From assembly GCF_005405925.1 (NCBI RefSeq), contig NZ_BJHV01000001.1:8742001-8806000 (forward strand): a DNA stretch of 64,000 nucleotides, in the 5' to 3' direction. Within the stretch, counting starts at the first letter, position 1. Each line of letters begins with the position of its first letter. The position numbers and the translations under genes are program-made. Under the pieces are notes generated by a model. The model saw only the letters and a program-made list of their open reading frames with translations, was not told the origin of the DNA and made no database searches. Origin of the DNA: Streptomyces antimycoticus. Its GTDB lineage: Bacteria; Actinomycetota; Actinomycetes; Streptomycetales; Streptomycetaceae. Shown one piece after another: positions 54,219-63,929 of this stretch.

Positions 54219-55525
54219 CCAACCCCAAGATCGTGCTGATCGGCGCCGGAAGCGTCGTCTTCACCCAGGGCCTGCTGGCGGACCTGTTCGCCTTCCCGGA
54301 GCTGAAGACCGCCCGGATCGCCCTGCACGACATCGACGCGGAACGCCTGGCCACCGCCGAGGCCGCCGCCCGGTACATCGCCGAGCGGCGGGGCGCCGAC
54401 GCGCACATCACCGCACACGCCGACCGGCGCGCAGCACTCGACGGCGCCGACTTCGTCATCAACCTCGTCCAGATCGGCATGGGGGAGGCCACCCGCACCG
54501 ACTTCGAGATCCCAGCGCGCCACGGTGTGCGGCAGACCATCGGCGACACCCTCGGCGTCGGCGGCATCTTCCGCGCCCTGCGCACCTTCCCGTTCCTCAA
54601 GGCGCTGGGCGAGGACATCGCCGCCGTATGCCCCGGGGCATGGCTGCTCAACTACACCAACCCGATGGCCATGAACGTGCAGTACCTCACCGCGGCGACC
54701 GGCCTGACCCGGGTGGTCGGCCTGTGCCACTCGGTGTACTGGACCATGCACGACCTGTGCGCCCTGCTCAAGGTCCCCTTCGACGAGATCACCTACCGCG
54801 CCGCCGGGGTCAACCACCAGGCGTGGGTGCTCCGTTTCGAGCACGACGGCACCGACCTGTACCCCCGGCTGGACGCGCTGTTCGCCGAGAACGAGCAACT
54901 GCGGCGCCGGGTCCGCGTCGACATGTACCGGCGGCTCGGCCACTACCCGACCGAGACCAGCGAGCACTCCTCCGAGTATGTGCCCTGGTATCTGCACCAC
55001 GACAGCGAGATCGAGCGGCTGCGGCTGCCCATCGGCGCCTATCTCGGCATCGTGGACGAGAACGTCGCCGCCTACGAGCGGACCCGCGACGACCTCGCGG
55101 CCGGTGCCTGCATCGACGTCGAGGGGACCATGGAGTACGCCCCGCAGATCATCCACTCCATAGTGACCGGCACCCCCAGGACCGTCTACGGCAACGTGCC
55201 CAACCACGGCCTCATCGAGAACCTCCCGGCCCACGGCGTGGTCGAAGTGCCGTGCCTGGTCGACCGGTCCGGTGTCCAGCCGACCCGGGCCGGAGCGCTG
55301 CCCCCGCAGCTCGCCGCGCTCAACCGCACCTACCTCAGCATGAACGACCTCGTGGTGCGGGCCGCCCTGGAGGACGAGCCGCGCCACATCCGGCACGCGG
55401 CCATGACCGACCCGGCGACCGCCGCCGCCCTGCGCGTCGAGCAGATCTGGGAGCTGTGCGACGACATGGTGCGCGCACACGCCGAACGGCTGCAGCCCGG
55501 GCTGCGCGCCACCCTCGGAAGCTGA
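54215..55525 (+). CDS. GH4 family glycosidase (alpha-galactosidase-type)
   Basis: A 436-residue NAD- and metal-dependent GH4 enzyme, cytoplasmic. It has the dinucleotide loop IGAGSVVFTQGLLADL, NYTNPMAMN, the metal Cys and His in VGLCHSVYW, and GVNHQAWVLRFEHDG. These are closest in style to MelA-like alpha-galactosidases, though GH4 also holds alpha-glucosidases and alpha-glucuronidases. GH4 enzymes use an oxidation-elimination mechanism and often act on imported disaccharides. It is the last gene of the five-gene import unit; the LysR gene beyond it is convergent. Confidence 0.92.
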   Translation: MTNPKIVLIGAGSVVFTQGLLADLFAFPELKTARIALHDIDAERLATAEAAARYIAERRGADAHITAHADRRAALDGADFVINLVQIGMGEATRTDFEIPARHGVRQTIGDTLGVGGIFRALRTFPFLKALGEDIAAVCPGAWLLNYTNPMAMNVQYLTAATGLTRVVGLCHSVYWTMHDLCALLKVPFDEITYRAAGVNHQAWVLRFEHDGTDLYPRLDALFAENEQLRRRVRVDMYRRLGHYPTETSEHSSEYVPWYLHHDSEIERLRLPIGAYLGIVDENVAAYERTRDDLAAGACIDVEGTMEYAPQIIHSIVTGTPRTVYGNVPNHGLIENLPAHGVVEVPCLVDRSGVQPTRAGALPPQLAALNRTYLSMNDLVVRAALEDEPRHIRHAAMTDPATAAALRVEQIWELCDDMVRAHAERLQPGLRATLGS

Positions 55526-55607
55526 CGGCCCTGAAGCGGAATAGTGTGCCAAGCGGCTGACGGCCCGTGGTCACGCCAGGCGTGCACTCTCGCGCCGGAC
55601 CCCGGGG

Positions 55608-56564
55608 TTACGCGGATTCGCGCGGGCCACCGGGCCCGGTCGCGGGGCGGCCCCCCGCGGTGCCGTCGGTCGCCTCGCGGAGCACCTCCCGCACCTGGCC
55701 GCGCAGCCACGCGTGCGCGGGATCGCTGTCGTGCCGGTGATGCCAGGTGACGACCACCTGGGTCGGCGGCAACTCCAGCGGGAGCCGCCGGGTGACCAGG
55801 CCGAGCCGCGCAGAGGCGGGCCGGCAGACCCGCTCGGCGACGACGGCCACGGCGTCCGAGCGGGAGACCACGTCCAGCGCTGCCGTGCTGGTCGGCAGGG
55901 ACGCGATCACTCGCCTCCGCAGGCCGCGTTCGGCGAGGGCGTCGTCGACGGCGTCGTGCAGACGGCCCCGGCGCGAGACGGTCACGAAGGCCATGCGGAG
56001 GAGCTTGTCGACACCGACCCTTCCCTTGGCGAGCGGATGCTCCCGCCGCAGGGCCAGGACCATCCGGTCGCTGCCCACCACCTCGGAGGAGATCTCCGGG
56101 CGCCCCGGCTCGTTCGCGCCGATCTCCAGGTCGACCTGGCCCCGGGCGAGGTCGGGCTGGTCGGCGGAGGACTCGGCGAGCAGGCTCAGGTGGATGTTCG
56201 GGGCCGTGGCGCCGATCCTGGCGATCAGCGGGGCGGCGAGGGCCGCCAGCAGCGCGTCATGACCTCGCACCGTGAAGTGCCGGTTCAGGCGGGCCAGGTC
56301 GAGTCGGCGTACGGGAGTGAGCACGGCGGTGGCCCGCCGGACCAGTTCGCGGGTCTCCTCGCGCAGTTCGAGGGCGCGCGGGGTCGGGACCATGGTGCGG
56401 CCGGCGCGCACCAGGATGTCGTCGCCGGTCGCGCGGCGGATCCGGGCCAGCGTCCGGCTCATGGCGGGTGGTGAGAGGTGCAGCCGGTCCGCCGCGGCGG
56501 TCACGCTGTTCTCCTCCAGCAGCGCGTCGAGCGCCACGAGCAAGTTGAGATCCACATGCGCCAC
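55608..56564 (-). CDS. LysR-family transcriptional regulator
   Basis: A 318-residue LysR protein. The N-terminal helix-turn-helix covers LLVALDALLEENSVTAAADR and LHLSPPAMSRTLARIRRATG, followed by a substrate-binding-like effector domain. GTG start at 56564. It is convergent with the GH4 operon and in tandem with the NIPSNAP gene upstream on the same strand, 81 bp away. LysR targets are usually divergent; no divergent gene abuts it, so its target is uncertain. Confidence 0.93.
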   Translation of the reverse strand: MAHVDLNLLVALDALLEENSVTAAADRLHLSPPAMSRTLARIRRATGDDILVRAGRTMVPTPRALELREETRELVRRATAVLTPVRRLDLARLNRHFTVRGHDALLAALAAPLIARIGATAPNIHLSLLAESSADQPDLARGQVDLEIGANEPGRPEISSEVVGSDRMVLALRREHPLAKGRVGVDKLLRMAFVTVSRRGRLHDAVDDALAERGLRRRVIASLPTSTAALDVVSRSDAVAVVAERVCRPASARLGLVTRRLPLELPPTQVVVTWHHRHDSDPAHAWLRGQVREVLREATDGTAGGRPATGPGGPRESA

Positions 56565-56645
56565 GGTAAGGGATGCTCCGGAGCGATTGCGTCGGGCGTC
56601 ATGTCTGCCGGCTCCGGCGGCTACCCCCGGCGACCGCCCACGGGG

Positions 56646-57260
56646 TCAGGCCAGCGGGGAGATGGGGGTGGGCAGGGCGATCGTGGAGGTGGCGTGGGCG
56701 ATGTTCTCCGGGCCGTGCTCGGGGGGCCAGATACCGCGTTCGTAGGACTCGCGGCGGATGTCCAGCCGGGCGTTGAGGTCGGGGAAGGGCCAGATGTGGG
56801 TGATACGGGGGACGCCGTCCAGGCCGTACATGGCGGTCGTCAGCGGGTGGAGCCGGGTGCGCTCCGGCACCGCGGCCTCCCAGCCGGACATCGTGGGCAT
56901 CAGGCCGCCGACCTTGAGGTGGTAGGTGCGGAACTCGTACACGGAGCCGTAGTGGCCCGGCTCGACCGGTGGCAGGAAGGGGAACGGGGCGTAGCTCTCC
57001 ACCTGGAAGCCGGTGAGGTGCTCCCCGATGCCGAACGGGTCGGCGCTGGTGAGCACGCGGGTGCGCTCCTCGGTGAGTTCCTCGGCGTTCTCGAAGCCGC
57101 GCAGCAGGAGCAACTGCCCGACGATGACGCCGTGTTCGGGCTCCCAGCAGCCGAGCAGCCGGCCGCCGGTGGCGTCGCTCGTGGTGTAGGTCTCCAGGGC
57201 GGACAGTGCCTTCGGGACCGTGCGCAGCTTGAGGGAGAGGGTGGCGAGTTCATAGAGCAT
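56646..57260 (-). CDS. NIPSNAP-family protein
   Basis: A 204-residue protein with two NIPSNAP-type alpha/beta-barrel halves: MLYELATLSLKLRTV with LLLLRGFENAEE, and VYEFRTYHLKVGGL with ITHIWPFPDLNAR. The family has dimeric ferredoxin-like folds and no firm enzymatic role. ATG 57260 has AGGAC upstream. It diverges from the TetR gene over a palindromic site, so TetR control is likely. Confidence 0.9.
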   Translation of the reverse strand: MLYELATLSLKLRTVPKALSALETYTTSDATGGRLLGCWEPEHGVIVGQLLLLRGFENAEELTEERTRVLTSADPFGIGEHLTGFQVESYAPFPFLPPVEPGHYGSVYEFRTYHLKVGGLMPTMSGWEAAVPERTRLHPLTTAMYGLDGVPRITHIWPFPDLNARLDIRRESYERGIWPPEHGPENIAHATSTIALPTPISPLA

Positions 57261-57342
57261 GGTCGATGTCCTGACGGTTCATTTGTCATAGTTCATGGGG
57301 ATTTCCGGCGGCTGGGATTGCGTCGCCGGTCACCACAAACTA

Positions 57343-57358
57343 AAGTGAAGCATCACTT
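57343..57358. promoter_or_regulatory. Palindromic operator between NIPSNAP and TetR genes
   Basis: AAGTGA and TCACTT are perfect arms around AGCA in the AT-rich middle of the 135-bp divergent region. It is a good candidate for the TetR binding site controlling both genes. Confidence 0.55.
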
Positions 57359-57395
57359 CAGTTCTGGAGCAAGCAAGCGCAGAGGGAGGCCACCT

Positions 57396-58034
57396 GTGGA
57401 CACCACGGCCGATGTACCCGGTGCGCGCCGCACTCAGGACCGTCCCCGGCGCCCGCGCAGCATCCGGGCGCATGACGCGGTGCTGGCCGCCACCAGCGCG
57501 CTCATGCGCGAGGTGGGCACGGCCGGGGTCACCATCGACCGCATCGCGGGCCGGTCGGGTGTGAGCACGGCGACCATCTACAAGCACTGGCCCTGCAAGG
57601 CGGCGATCATGGCGGAGGCGTTCGGTCGCGATGCGGCCGAGGCGGTGGTCTTCCCGGACACCGGCCGTCCCGTCGAGGATCTGGTCACCTTCGCGACCGA
57701 CCTGCTGACCTACTACACCAGTCCGGAAGGTGGCGTCTTCGGGCAGTTGCTGGCCGCCTGCGCGACCGAGCCGCAGGCGGCACCGTACTTCCACGAATTC
57801 TTCCTGGCGCCCCGCAGGGCGGCCCTGGAGCCGTACTGGGACCGCGCCGCCGAGGCGGGGCTGACCAGGCGAGGGGTGGACGCCGCGACGGCCACGGACG
57901 TGCTGCTGGGCGCGCTGGCGTTCCGCCTGATGGCCGGGCATGAATCGCTGGCCCCCGAGGAGGTGCGCAAGCTGGTGGAGTACGCCCTGCACGGTCTGCT
58001 CGTCCCGGCGGCCGACGCGGCGCAGACGCCCTAG
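57396..58034 (+). CDS. TetR-family transcriptional regulator
   Basis: A 212-residue regulator. The helix-turn-helix is VTIDRIAGRSGVSTATIYKH at about residues 48-67. The C-terminal half (LLTYYTSPEGGVFGQLLAAC) is typical of TetR_C ligand domains. GTG 57396 has GGGAGG 6 bp upstream. Its stop is 6 bp from that of the convergent GH43 gene. It probably represses itself and the divergent NIPSNAP gene. Confidence 0.93.
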   Translation: MDTTADVPGARRTQDRPRRPRSIRAHDAVLAATSALMREVGTAGVTIDRIAGRSGVSTATIYKHWPCKAAIMAEAFGRDAAEAVVFPDTGRPVEDLVTFATDLLTYYTSPEGGVFGQLLAACATEPQAAPYFHEFFLAPRRAALEPYWDRAAEAGLTRRGVDAATATDVLLGALAFRLMAGHESLAPEEVRKLVEYALHGLLVPAADAAQTP

Positions 58035-58040
58035 CCGGGG

Positions 58041-59507
58041 CTAGCGGGTGTACACCTCCGCACGGTCCACGCTCACGAACGAGGCTCCCGACTGGGCGTT
58101 GTGTTCGCCGGTCACGCGGATGCTCAGGGTGTGCCGGCCGTAGGGGAGCCGTGGGCTGAGGTACTGGAAGGTCTCTCCGGTGCGGATCGCGCCGTAGAAG
58201 TCCCGGCGTTGCTCGGGGCCGCCGTCGACGCTGAGGGCGGCGATGCCGTTGCCGGTGTCCCGGACCGAGAGCAGGGCGATCCGGGTGCCGGTGAAGGAGA
58301 AGGTGGCGGTGTTGCCCGCCCGGTCGCTCCAGTGGTCGTCGCCCCAGAAGCACTGGGTGGCGCAGCCGGTCCCCGAGTTCCAGGTGCCGGTGAACGTGGC
58401 GCTTCCGTCGCCGCTGGACCGGCCGTCGTCGTTGATCCAGTACGTGCCCGCTCCCGGGTCGCCGGACGGCAGGTCCTGGGTGGCGCCGGCGGCGAGCGGA
58501 CGGCCCAGGTTGGGGCTGCCGTCGGCGTTCCAGGTGATCTTCTGGGCGCGGGTGGTGCGGTCGGTGTAGGTGTTCACCGACGTGGACTTGGCGTGGTAGA
58601 CGATCCAGTCCTCGGTGCCGTCGGGGGAGCGGAAGAAGGCGTGGTGGCCGGGGCCGTAGACGCCGTGGTCGTCGGCGCGGGCGAACCGGGCTCCGGAGTG
58701 CTGGGTCCAGTTGCCGGGCACGAGCGGGTCGGCGCCGGACGGCAGGGACATCATCCACACCTGGTAGTCCGGTTTGCCGGTGTCGCAGGTGGAGTACGTC
58801 ATCCAGGTGCGGCCGTTGCGGTAGAGGAACTCGGCGCCTTCGCGCACCTCGGGGCAGCCACCGGCCGCGTTCAGGGCGACGGCGTTGCCGGAGACGGTGT
58901 AGGGGTTGGACATGGGGGCGATGTTGATGCCGTTGTGCTGGTACTGGTTGATGCCGGAGTAGGCGAGGTAGAGGCGTCCGTTGTGCTGGAGGATGCCGGG
59001 GTCGATGGCGAAGTCGGAGGCGTGGTTGGGCGGCGTCAGCCGGGACTTGAAGTGGTAGGGGCCGGCCGGGTCGTCGCGGTCCGACTCCAGCACATAGAGC
59101 CGGTGGTGGTCGTCGACCCCGTCGTCGGCGGTGTAGTAGAGGTACCAGCGGTCGCCGAAGCGGTAGAACTCCGGTGCCCAGATGTGCTGGTTGCGGGAGG
59201 GATCGGTGTCCGTCCACACGGTGATGGGGTCGGCTTCGAGCAGGGTGCCGAGCGAGGAGGAGCGCCACATCCGGATGCTGTCGCCCTGCGTGGTGGTCAG
59301 GTAGTAGTTCCCGTTCCAGACGGTCAGATATGGGTCGGGGCCCGTGTTGAGGGGGTTGCGGAAGGTGCCCGCGGCGGCGGTGTGTGGTGTCCCCTTGGCG
59401 GCGGACGGGGCCGCGGTGGCGGCGGGCGGGGCGGAGAGCAGGCCCCACAGGATGGCCGGCAGGGCGGTGAGCAGTGCCACGTGGCGGCGGGTCGTGCGGG
59501 GGTGCAT
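58041..59507 (-). CDS. Secreted GH43 family glycosidase (arabinanase/xylosidase type)
   Basis: A 488-residue secreted enzyme. The signal peptide (RRHVALLTALPAILWGLLSA) is followed by a five-bladed GH43 propeller. Its catalytic residues are visible: general base Asp in NTGPDPYLTVW, the pKa-modulating Asp in DFAIDPGIL, and the acid Glu in REGAEFLYRNG. The C-terminal about 130 residues (WINDDGRSSGDGSATF to VSVDRAEVYT) are a beta-sandwich resembling carbohydrate-binding modules. GH43 enzymes remove arabinose or xylose units from plant polymers. The ATG at 59507 has AGGAGG upstream. It lies 77 bp after the GH76 gene and is probably co-transcribed. Confidence 0.9.
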   Translation of the reverse strand: MHPRTTRRHVALLTALPAILWGLLSAPPAATAAPSAAKGTPHTAAAGTFRNPLNTGPDPYLTVWNGNYYLTTTQGDSIRMWRSSSLGTLLEADPITVWTDTDPSRNQHIWAPEFYRFGDRWYLYYTADDGVDDHHRLYVLESDRDDPAGPYHFKSRLTPPNHASDFAIDPGILQHNGRLYLAYSGINQYQHNGINIAPMSNPYTVSGNAVALNAAGGCPEVREGAEFLYRNGRTWMTYSTCDTGKPDYQVWMMSLPSGADPLVPGNWTQHSGARFARADDHGVYGPGHHAFFRSPDGTEDWIVYHAKSTSVNTYTDRTTRAQKITWNADGSPNLGRPLAAGATQDLPSGDPGAGTYWINDDGRSSGDGSATFTGTWNSGTGCATQCFWGDDHWSDRAGNTATFSFTGTRIALLSVRDTGNGIAALSVDGGPEQRRDFYGAIRTGETFQYLSPRLPYGRHTLSIRVTGEHNAQSGASFVSVDRAEVYTR

Positions 59508-59584
59508 GGGCGCCTCCTGGCGTCGATGTGCGTACCACTGGTGGGGTCCGGGCCGAGTGGCCGTCCCCGTGTCGGCGCGGCGGG

Positions 59585-61435
59585 TCACAGGCCGTCCGCG
59601 GCCGTCAGCGCGCCGAGTGCACTGGCCTGGGTGCGCCAGTCGACCTGGTTCGGGGTGGTGCCCGCCCAGCGCTGGCCGAGCCGGTTGAGGGGGTCGCGGT
59701 CGGTGGTCCAGATCGAGTCGGCCTGCTGGGTGATGTACGCCCGGTAGGTGGCCGATCCGGTGGCGTCCGCGAGGTCGGCGAGGTGGCGCATGAAGATGCC
59801 CTTGAACTGCTTCTGGTTGTCGTCGCAGGTGCCGGTGCCGGTGTCGCAGGACTCGGTGAGCACACCGTCGCGGGTCAGCGCCGTCGAGGTGATCGCGGCA
59901 TCGGCCAGCCGGCGGGCGGTGTCCAGGTACTGACCGTTGCCGGTGGATCGCCACAGCTGGGTGAAGGCGCCGATGGCCAGCCCCTGGTTGTAACTCCACA
60001 CCGTCTGGGCGTTGTTGCGGCAGTCGCCGGTCAGCCCGTCGTTGACCAGGCCCGCGCCGTTGATCAACCCGCTGCGCTGGTACCAGGTGGCGGCCGTGGC
60101 CGCCCGGTCGCCCCAGACGGTGTCGCCGGAGATCCGCTGGTGCAGTGATGTGGTGAGCCACAGGTACAGCCCGTTGGTCACCGCGTTCTTGTAGGTGCGC
60201 TCCCGGTCCCACCACACACCGCCGCCGCAGCTGCCGGTGTCCCAGTACTGGTGGACGTAAGCGGCGATGGTGACCGCCTCGTCCAGATAGCGCCGCTCAT
60301 GGGTGTGGTCGTACGCGGCCAGCCAGGCCACTCCCCACCACGCCGCGTCGTCGATGGCGCGGCTGATGAAATGGCCCTCCACCGCGTCGGAGCTGCGCAC
60401 CCCGGCCGGGAAGGTGCCGCGGTTCTGCTCGAAGGTGCGGGCGATGACCCAGTCGTAGTCGTGCCGCCCGGTGCGCTGGGCGAAGTCGATGAGCGAGGTG
60501 ACCGCGACGGCCGAGTTCCACCAACTGCTGCGCCACCAGCCCTCGTAGGTCTGGTACGACGCCATCAGCGCGTCCGCCGCGGCGCGCGCCCGGCTCGGCG
60601 CGGGCCGCACCCAGGCCGTGCAGGCGCCCTCCTGGTGGGCGGCCTCCCGGCCGCACGCCCGGACCGCGCCGCCGAACATCAGCCCGCGCGGATCCCGGGT
60701 GGTGAACATGGTCGTGCGCGTCGTGGTCTTGCCCGGGGCCACGCTCCTACGGCCGAGGGAGGAGCCCTCGGGCCAGGTGGCGCCGTTGTCCCAGGAACGG
60801 TCGAGCCAGATCTCGTCGCCCGCGCCGCCGCTTTCGATGTCGCCCCACGCCATCCCGTTCTTCTGGTCGACATGGAGGCTGATGGTGCGCCCGAAGAGGG
60901 TGGTGTTCGGCACCGGGCGGTCGTCGCCCGCCGCGGTGGCGGGGTCGGCGCCGTCGCAGGAGGTACCGTCGCACACCGTCGGGTAGGCCCAGTCGGTGCA
61001 GGTGACACCGGCGGCGTCACCGCAGGCGCGGATCCAGCCGCGCCGGTGTCCCACCGGGTCGGTGAGGTTGTACATCAGGGTGCGGGTGCCGGTCCAGGTG
61101 CCGGGGATGCTCGCCTTGCCGAGTAGGCCGTCCCAGGACTTCCCCCGGTCCCAGGAGCGGTCGAGCCAGACCGAGTCGCCGCTCACACCGTTGTCGATGC
61201 TGGCCCAGGCCATGCTGTCGGGGTCGGACAGATGCAGCTTCAGGATCCGGCCGCCCAGGTTCACCTGCGGTACGGGGAAGGTGTCGCGCTGGGCCTTCGA
61301 GGGGTCGAGGGTGTCGCATGCCAGTGCGCAGACGGGGGTCGCGGCACGGGACGGCGTGGGGAGGAGGACCAGTGCGGCCAGGGCGATGGCCAGGGTCAGG
61401 AGTCCGCGAAGGACACGGTGGAGCCGCGCTGACAT
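59585..61435 (-). CDS. Secreted GH76 family glycosidase with duplicated N-terminal domain
   Basis: A 616-residue secreted protein. After the signal peptide (LLTLAIALAALVLLP to SRA) two homologous domains of about 110 residues follow in tandem. Compare MAWASIDNGVSGDSVWLDRS with MAWGDIESGGAGDEIWLDRS, and the shared GWIRACGDAAG / GAVRACGREAA ends. From about residue 285 comes the GH76 (alpha/alpha)6 barrel with the paired catalytic Asp in SRAIDDAAWWGVAW. GH76 enzymes cut alpha-1,6-mannan, as in yeast or actinobacterial cell surfaces. The ATG at 61435 has GGAAAGG about 11 bp upstream. Confidence 0.9.
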   Translation of the reverse strand: MSARLHRVLRGLLTLAIALAALVLLPTPSRAATPVCALACDTLDPSKAQRDTFPVPQVNLGGRILKLHLSDPDSMAWASIDNGVSGDSVWLDRSWDRGKSWDGLLGKASIPGTWTGTRTLMYNLTDPVGHRRGWIRACGDAAGVTCTDWAYPTVCDGTSCDGADPATAAGDDRPVPNTTLFGRTISLHVDQKNGMAWGDIESGGAGDEIWLDRSWDNGATWPEGSSLGRRSVAPGKTTTRTTMFTTRDPRGLMFGGAVRACGREAAHQEGACTAWVRPAPSRARAAADALMASYQTYEGWWRSSWWNSAVAVTSLIDFAQRTGRHDYDWVIARTFEQNRGTFPAGVRSSDAVEGHFISRAIDDAAWWGVAWLAAYDHTHERRYLDEAVTIAAYVHQYWDTGSCGGGVWWDRERTYKNAVTNGLYLWLTTSLHQRISGDTVWGDRAATAATWYQRSGLINGAGLVNDGLTGDCRNNAQTVWSYNQGLAIGAFTQLWRSTGNGQYLDTARRLADAAITSTALTRDGVLTESCDTGTGTCDDNQKQFKGIFMRHLADLADATGSATYRAYITQQADSIWTTDRDPLNRLGQRWAGTTPNQVDWRTQASALGALTAADGL

Positions 61436-61560
61436 GACGTACCCGCCTTTCCGTAGGGGGCCGTGCGCATGAGCGTGGGAGGAGAGAGGCGGCGGCCGCC
61501 CGTGCGAAGCGGCGGCCGCCGGAGGGTGCGGGCCGGTCGTCGCGGGCCCGCGGCGGTGGT

Positions 61561-63929
61561 TCAGGGAGCCCAGGGTGGCTCGATCGCCCAGGTGGTGTCC
61601 TCGGTGAAGCCGGCCGGGTTGTCCCAGGAGTGGGTGGAGCCCGACTGGGCCAGCCACAGCTCGGCGTTGATATGCCGCAGATACTGGCCGGGGAAGCCCG
61701 CGGCCGACATCCGGACGCCTCCGCTGCCCTGGACCGGGCACCAGGTCGCGTCCTCCTTGGACAGGGTGGAGCCGTCGCTCGCCTCGCGCCGGACGCGGAA
61801 TTCGCGGTGGCGCAGGTATTCGCCCGGGTAGTTGCGGGACTCGAAGGAGTAGCAGAGCTTGTTCGCCAGTCCCTGCCTGACCGTCCAGGTGGCGTCCTGT
61901 TTCAGCAGGTCGCCGCTGGCGGCGTTGACCACCTCGGTGAAGCCCAGCCCGTCGTAGTGGCGGATGTAGCGGTCGGTGTAGCCGGGGGTGGTGACCCGGA
62001 GCGACACGTTCTGCCCGACCGGCAGTTTCACCGTCGCGCCCAGTGACCGGGACGCCGCGATGAGGGCCTGGTTGGCCGTCCGGACCCGGGCCTGGTCGAC
62101 CTTGACCACCTGGCGGTCGTAGGACATGAGCCCGTTGGCTTCGTTCTCGACGTCGGTGATCTGGGTGTAGACGGAGGCCGACAGGCCGCCCGCGGGCATG
62201 GTGTTCTCCCGCATCCCGTCGAGCAGGCCGACGAGGCGGTTGTTGAGCGCGGTCATGGTGGGCTGGTCCTCGTAGCTGAACCCGCCGCCCGGGTACCACT
62301 CATGGCCGGGCACCCGGTAGCCGAGGCCGCCGTACTCCCCGAGCACCGAGGCGCGTACCGGCTCGGTCGGGGTGTTGCCGGGCCCGACGTAGTTGTGGTT
62401 GTCGATGACGTCGCCGTTGCCACCGTCCTTGGCGGCGCAGCAGTTGACGCCGCTCATGTTGTCGACCAGGCGGGAGGGGTCGTACGCCTTGACCATGTCC
62501 GCGATGCGGGCCTGGTCGTACTGGCCCCAGCCCTCGTTCTGGTCCACCCACTGGATGAGCGAGGGCGAGCTGCGGTGCTGGTCGATGATGGCGCGGTATT
62601 CGCTCTCCCACTGGGTGCGGGCCGCGGTGTCCGGGGTCTTGCCGCTGTCCATCGAGGGCATGTCCTGCCACACCAGCAACCCGAGCCGGTCCGCCCAGTA
62701 GAACCAGCGCTGCGGCTCGACCTTGATGTGCTTGCGGACCATGTTGAAGCCCAGGTCCTTGTGTTTTTGCAGGTCGTACTTGAGGGCCTCGTCGGTGGGC
62801 GCGGTGTAGATGCCGTCCGGCCAGTAGCCCTGGTCCAGGGTGCCGGTCTGGAAGACGAACCGGCCGTTGAGCACCGGCCGCCGGACCCCGCCCACGTCCT
62901 TCACCGCGATCGACCGCATGCCGGTGTAGGAGCCGACCTTGTCGGCGCCGGTGCCGGTCAGTTCGGCCTTGACGTCGTAGAGGAACGGATCCTCCGGCGT
63001 CCACAGGTGGGTGCCCGGCACCGGCACGGAGATTTCGGCGCCCACCGTGCCGGTGGCGCTGCCGACGGTGGTGCCGCCGCCGGCGACGGTGACCTTGACG
63101 CCCGTGCCATCCGCTCCTCCGGCGCCGCGCACGGTGACCCGCAGGGTGTTGTCCTCCAGACGCGGGACCATGTCCAGGCGGGTGATGTGCGCGGTGGCGG
63201 TGGGCTCGAGCCAGACGGTCTGCCAGATCCCGGACGAGGCGGTGTAGACGATGCTCTTGCCGGGGTGCGGGGTGACGTCCTGGATGCGCTGCTTGCCGAT
63301 GGCCTGGCCACCGGTCTCCGTCGGGTCGTACACGGAGATGACGATGGTGTTGGTGCCGCCGTTCAGCAGGGGCGTGATGTCGTACGAGAAGGCGTCGTAG
63401 CCGCCGCGATGGGCGGCGCCGGCCTGCCGACCGTTGACCCAGACCGTGGTTTCCCAGTCGGACGCGCCGAAGTTGAGCTGGATGTGGCGGCCGCTCCAGC
63501 CGGACGGCACCGTGAAGGTGCGCTTGTACCAGAGCTTGTCATTCTGGGTGATCTTGCGCTGGACGCCGGAGAGCGCGGACTCGGGCACGAACGGCACCCG
63601 GATCTGCTCGCCGAACGTCGACGGCTGTCCGGCGTCGCGGGAGGTGACCGCGAAGTCCCAAATGCCGTTGAGATCCGCCCAGTCGGGCCGGGTGAGCTGC
63701 GGGCGCGGATACTCCGGCAGCGGGTGGTCGACCGGGACCTGGTTCGTCCACGGAGTCGTCATCGGGGAGGGCTTGGGGTCCCAGGCCGGGCGGCGTGGGA
63801 GGGGCCGGCACCGGAGACGAGCAGGGCGGTGGCGGCCAGCGCGGGGACCACGGCGGCGGCAACGCGCCGCCGCCAGGTCCGTCTTGGACGGAGAAGGGAG
63901 GGGAAGCGGAGGAACAAGTGTTTCAGCAC
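61561..63929 (-). pseudogene. Secreted GH2 glycosidase with AbfB (CBM42) domain, frame-disrupted at the signal peptide
   Basis: The mature part is a full GH2 enzyme: sugar-binding sandwich (VPFVPESALSGVQ, NFGASDWETTVWVNG), acid/base Glu in QWVDQNEGWGQ and nucleophile Glu in VLGEYGGLGY. It ends with an AbfB-type arabinose-binding domain of repeated YLRH motifs (PGEYLRHREF, PGQYLRHINA). A secretion signal (RRRVAAAVVPALAATALLVS to SHAAR) lies in a different frame from GTG 63929. One added base between about 63775 and 63810 joins them into 789 residues. Probable role: beta-galactosidase-type attack on arabinogalactan-like substrates. It is the first gene of a minus-strand set with GH76 and GH43. 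Confidence 0.85.
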
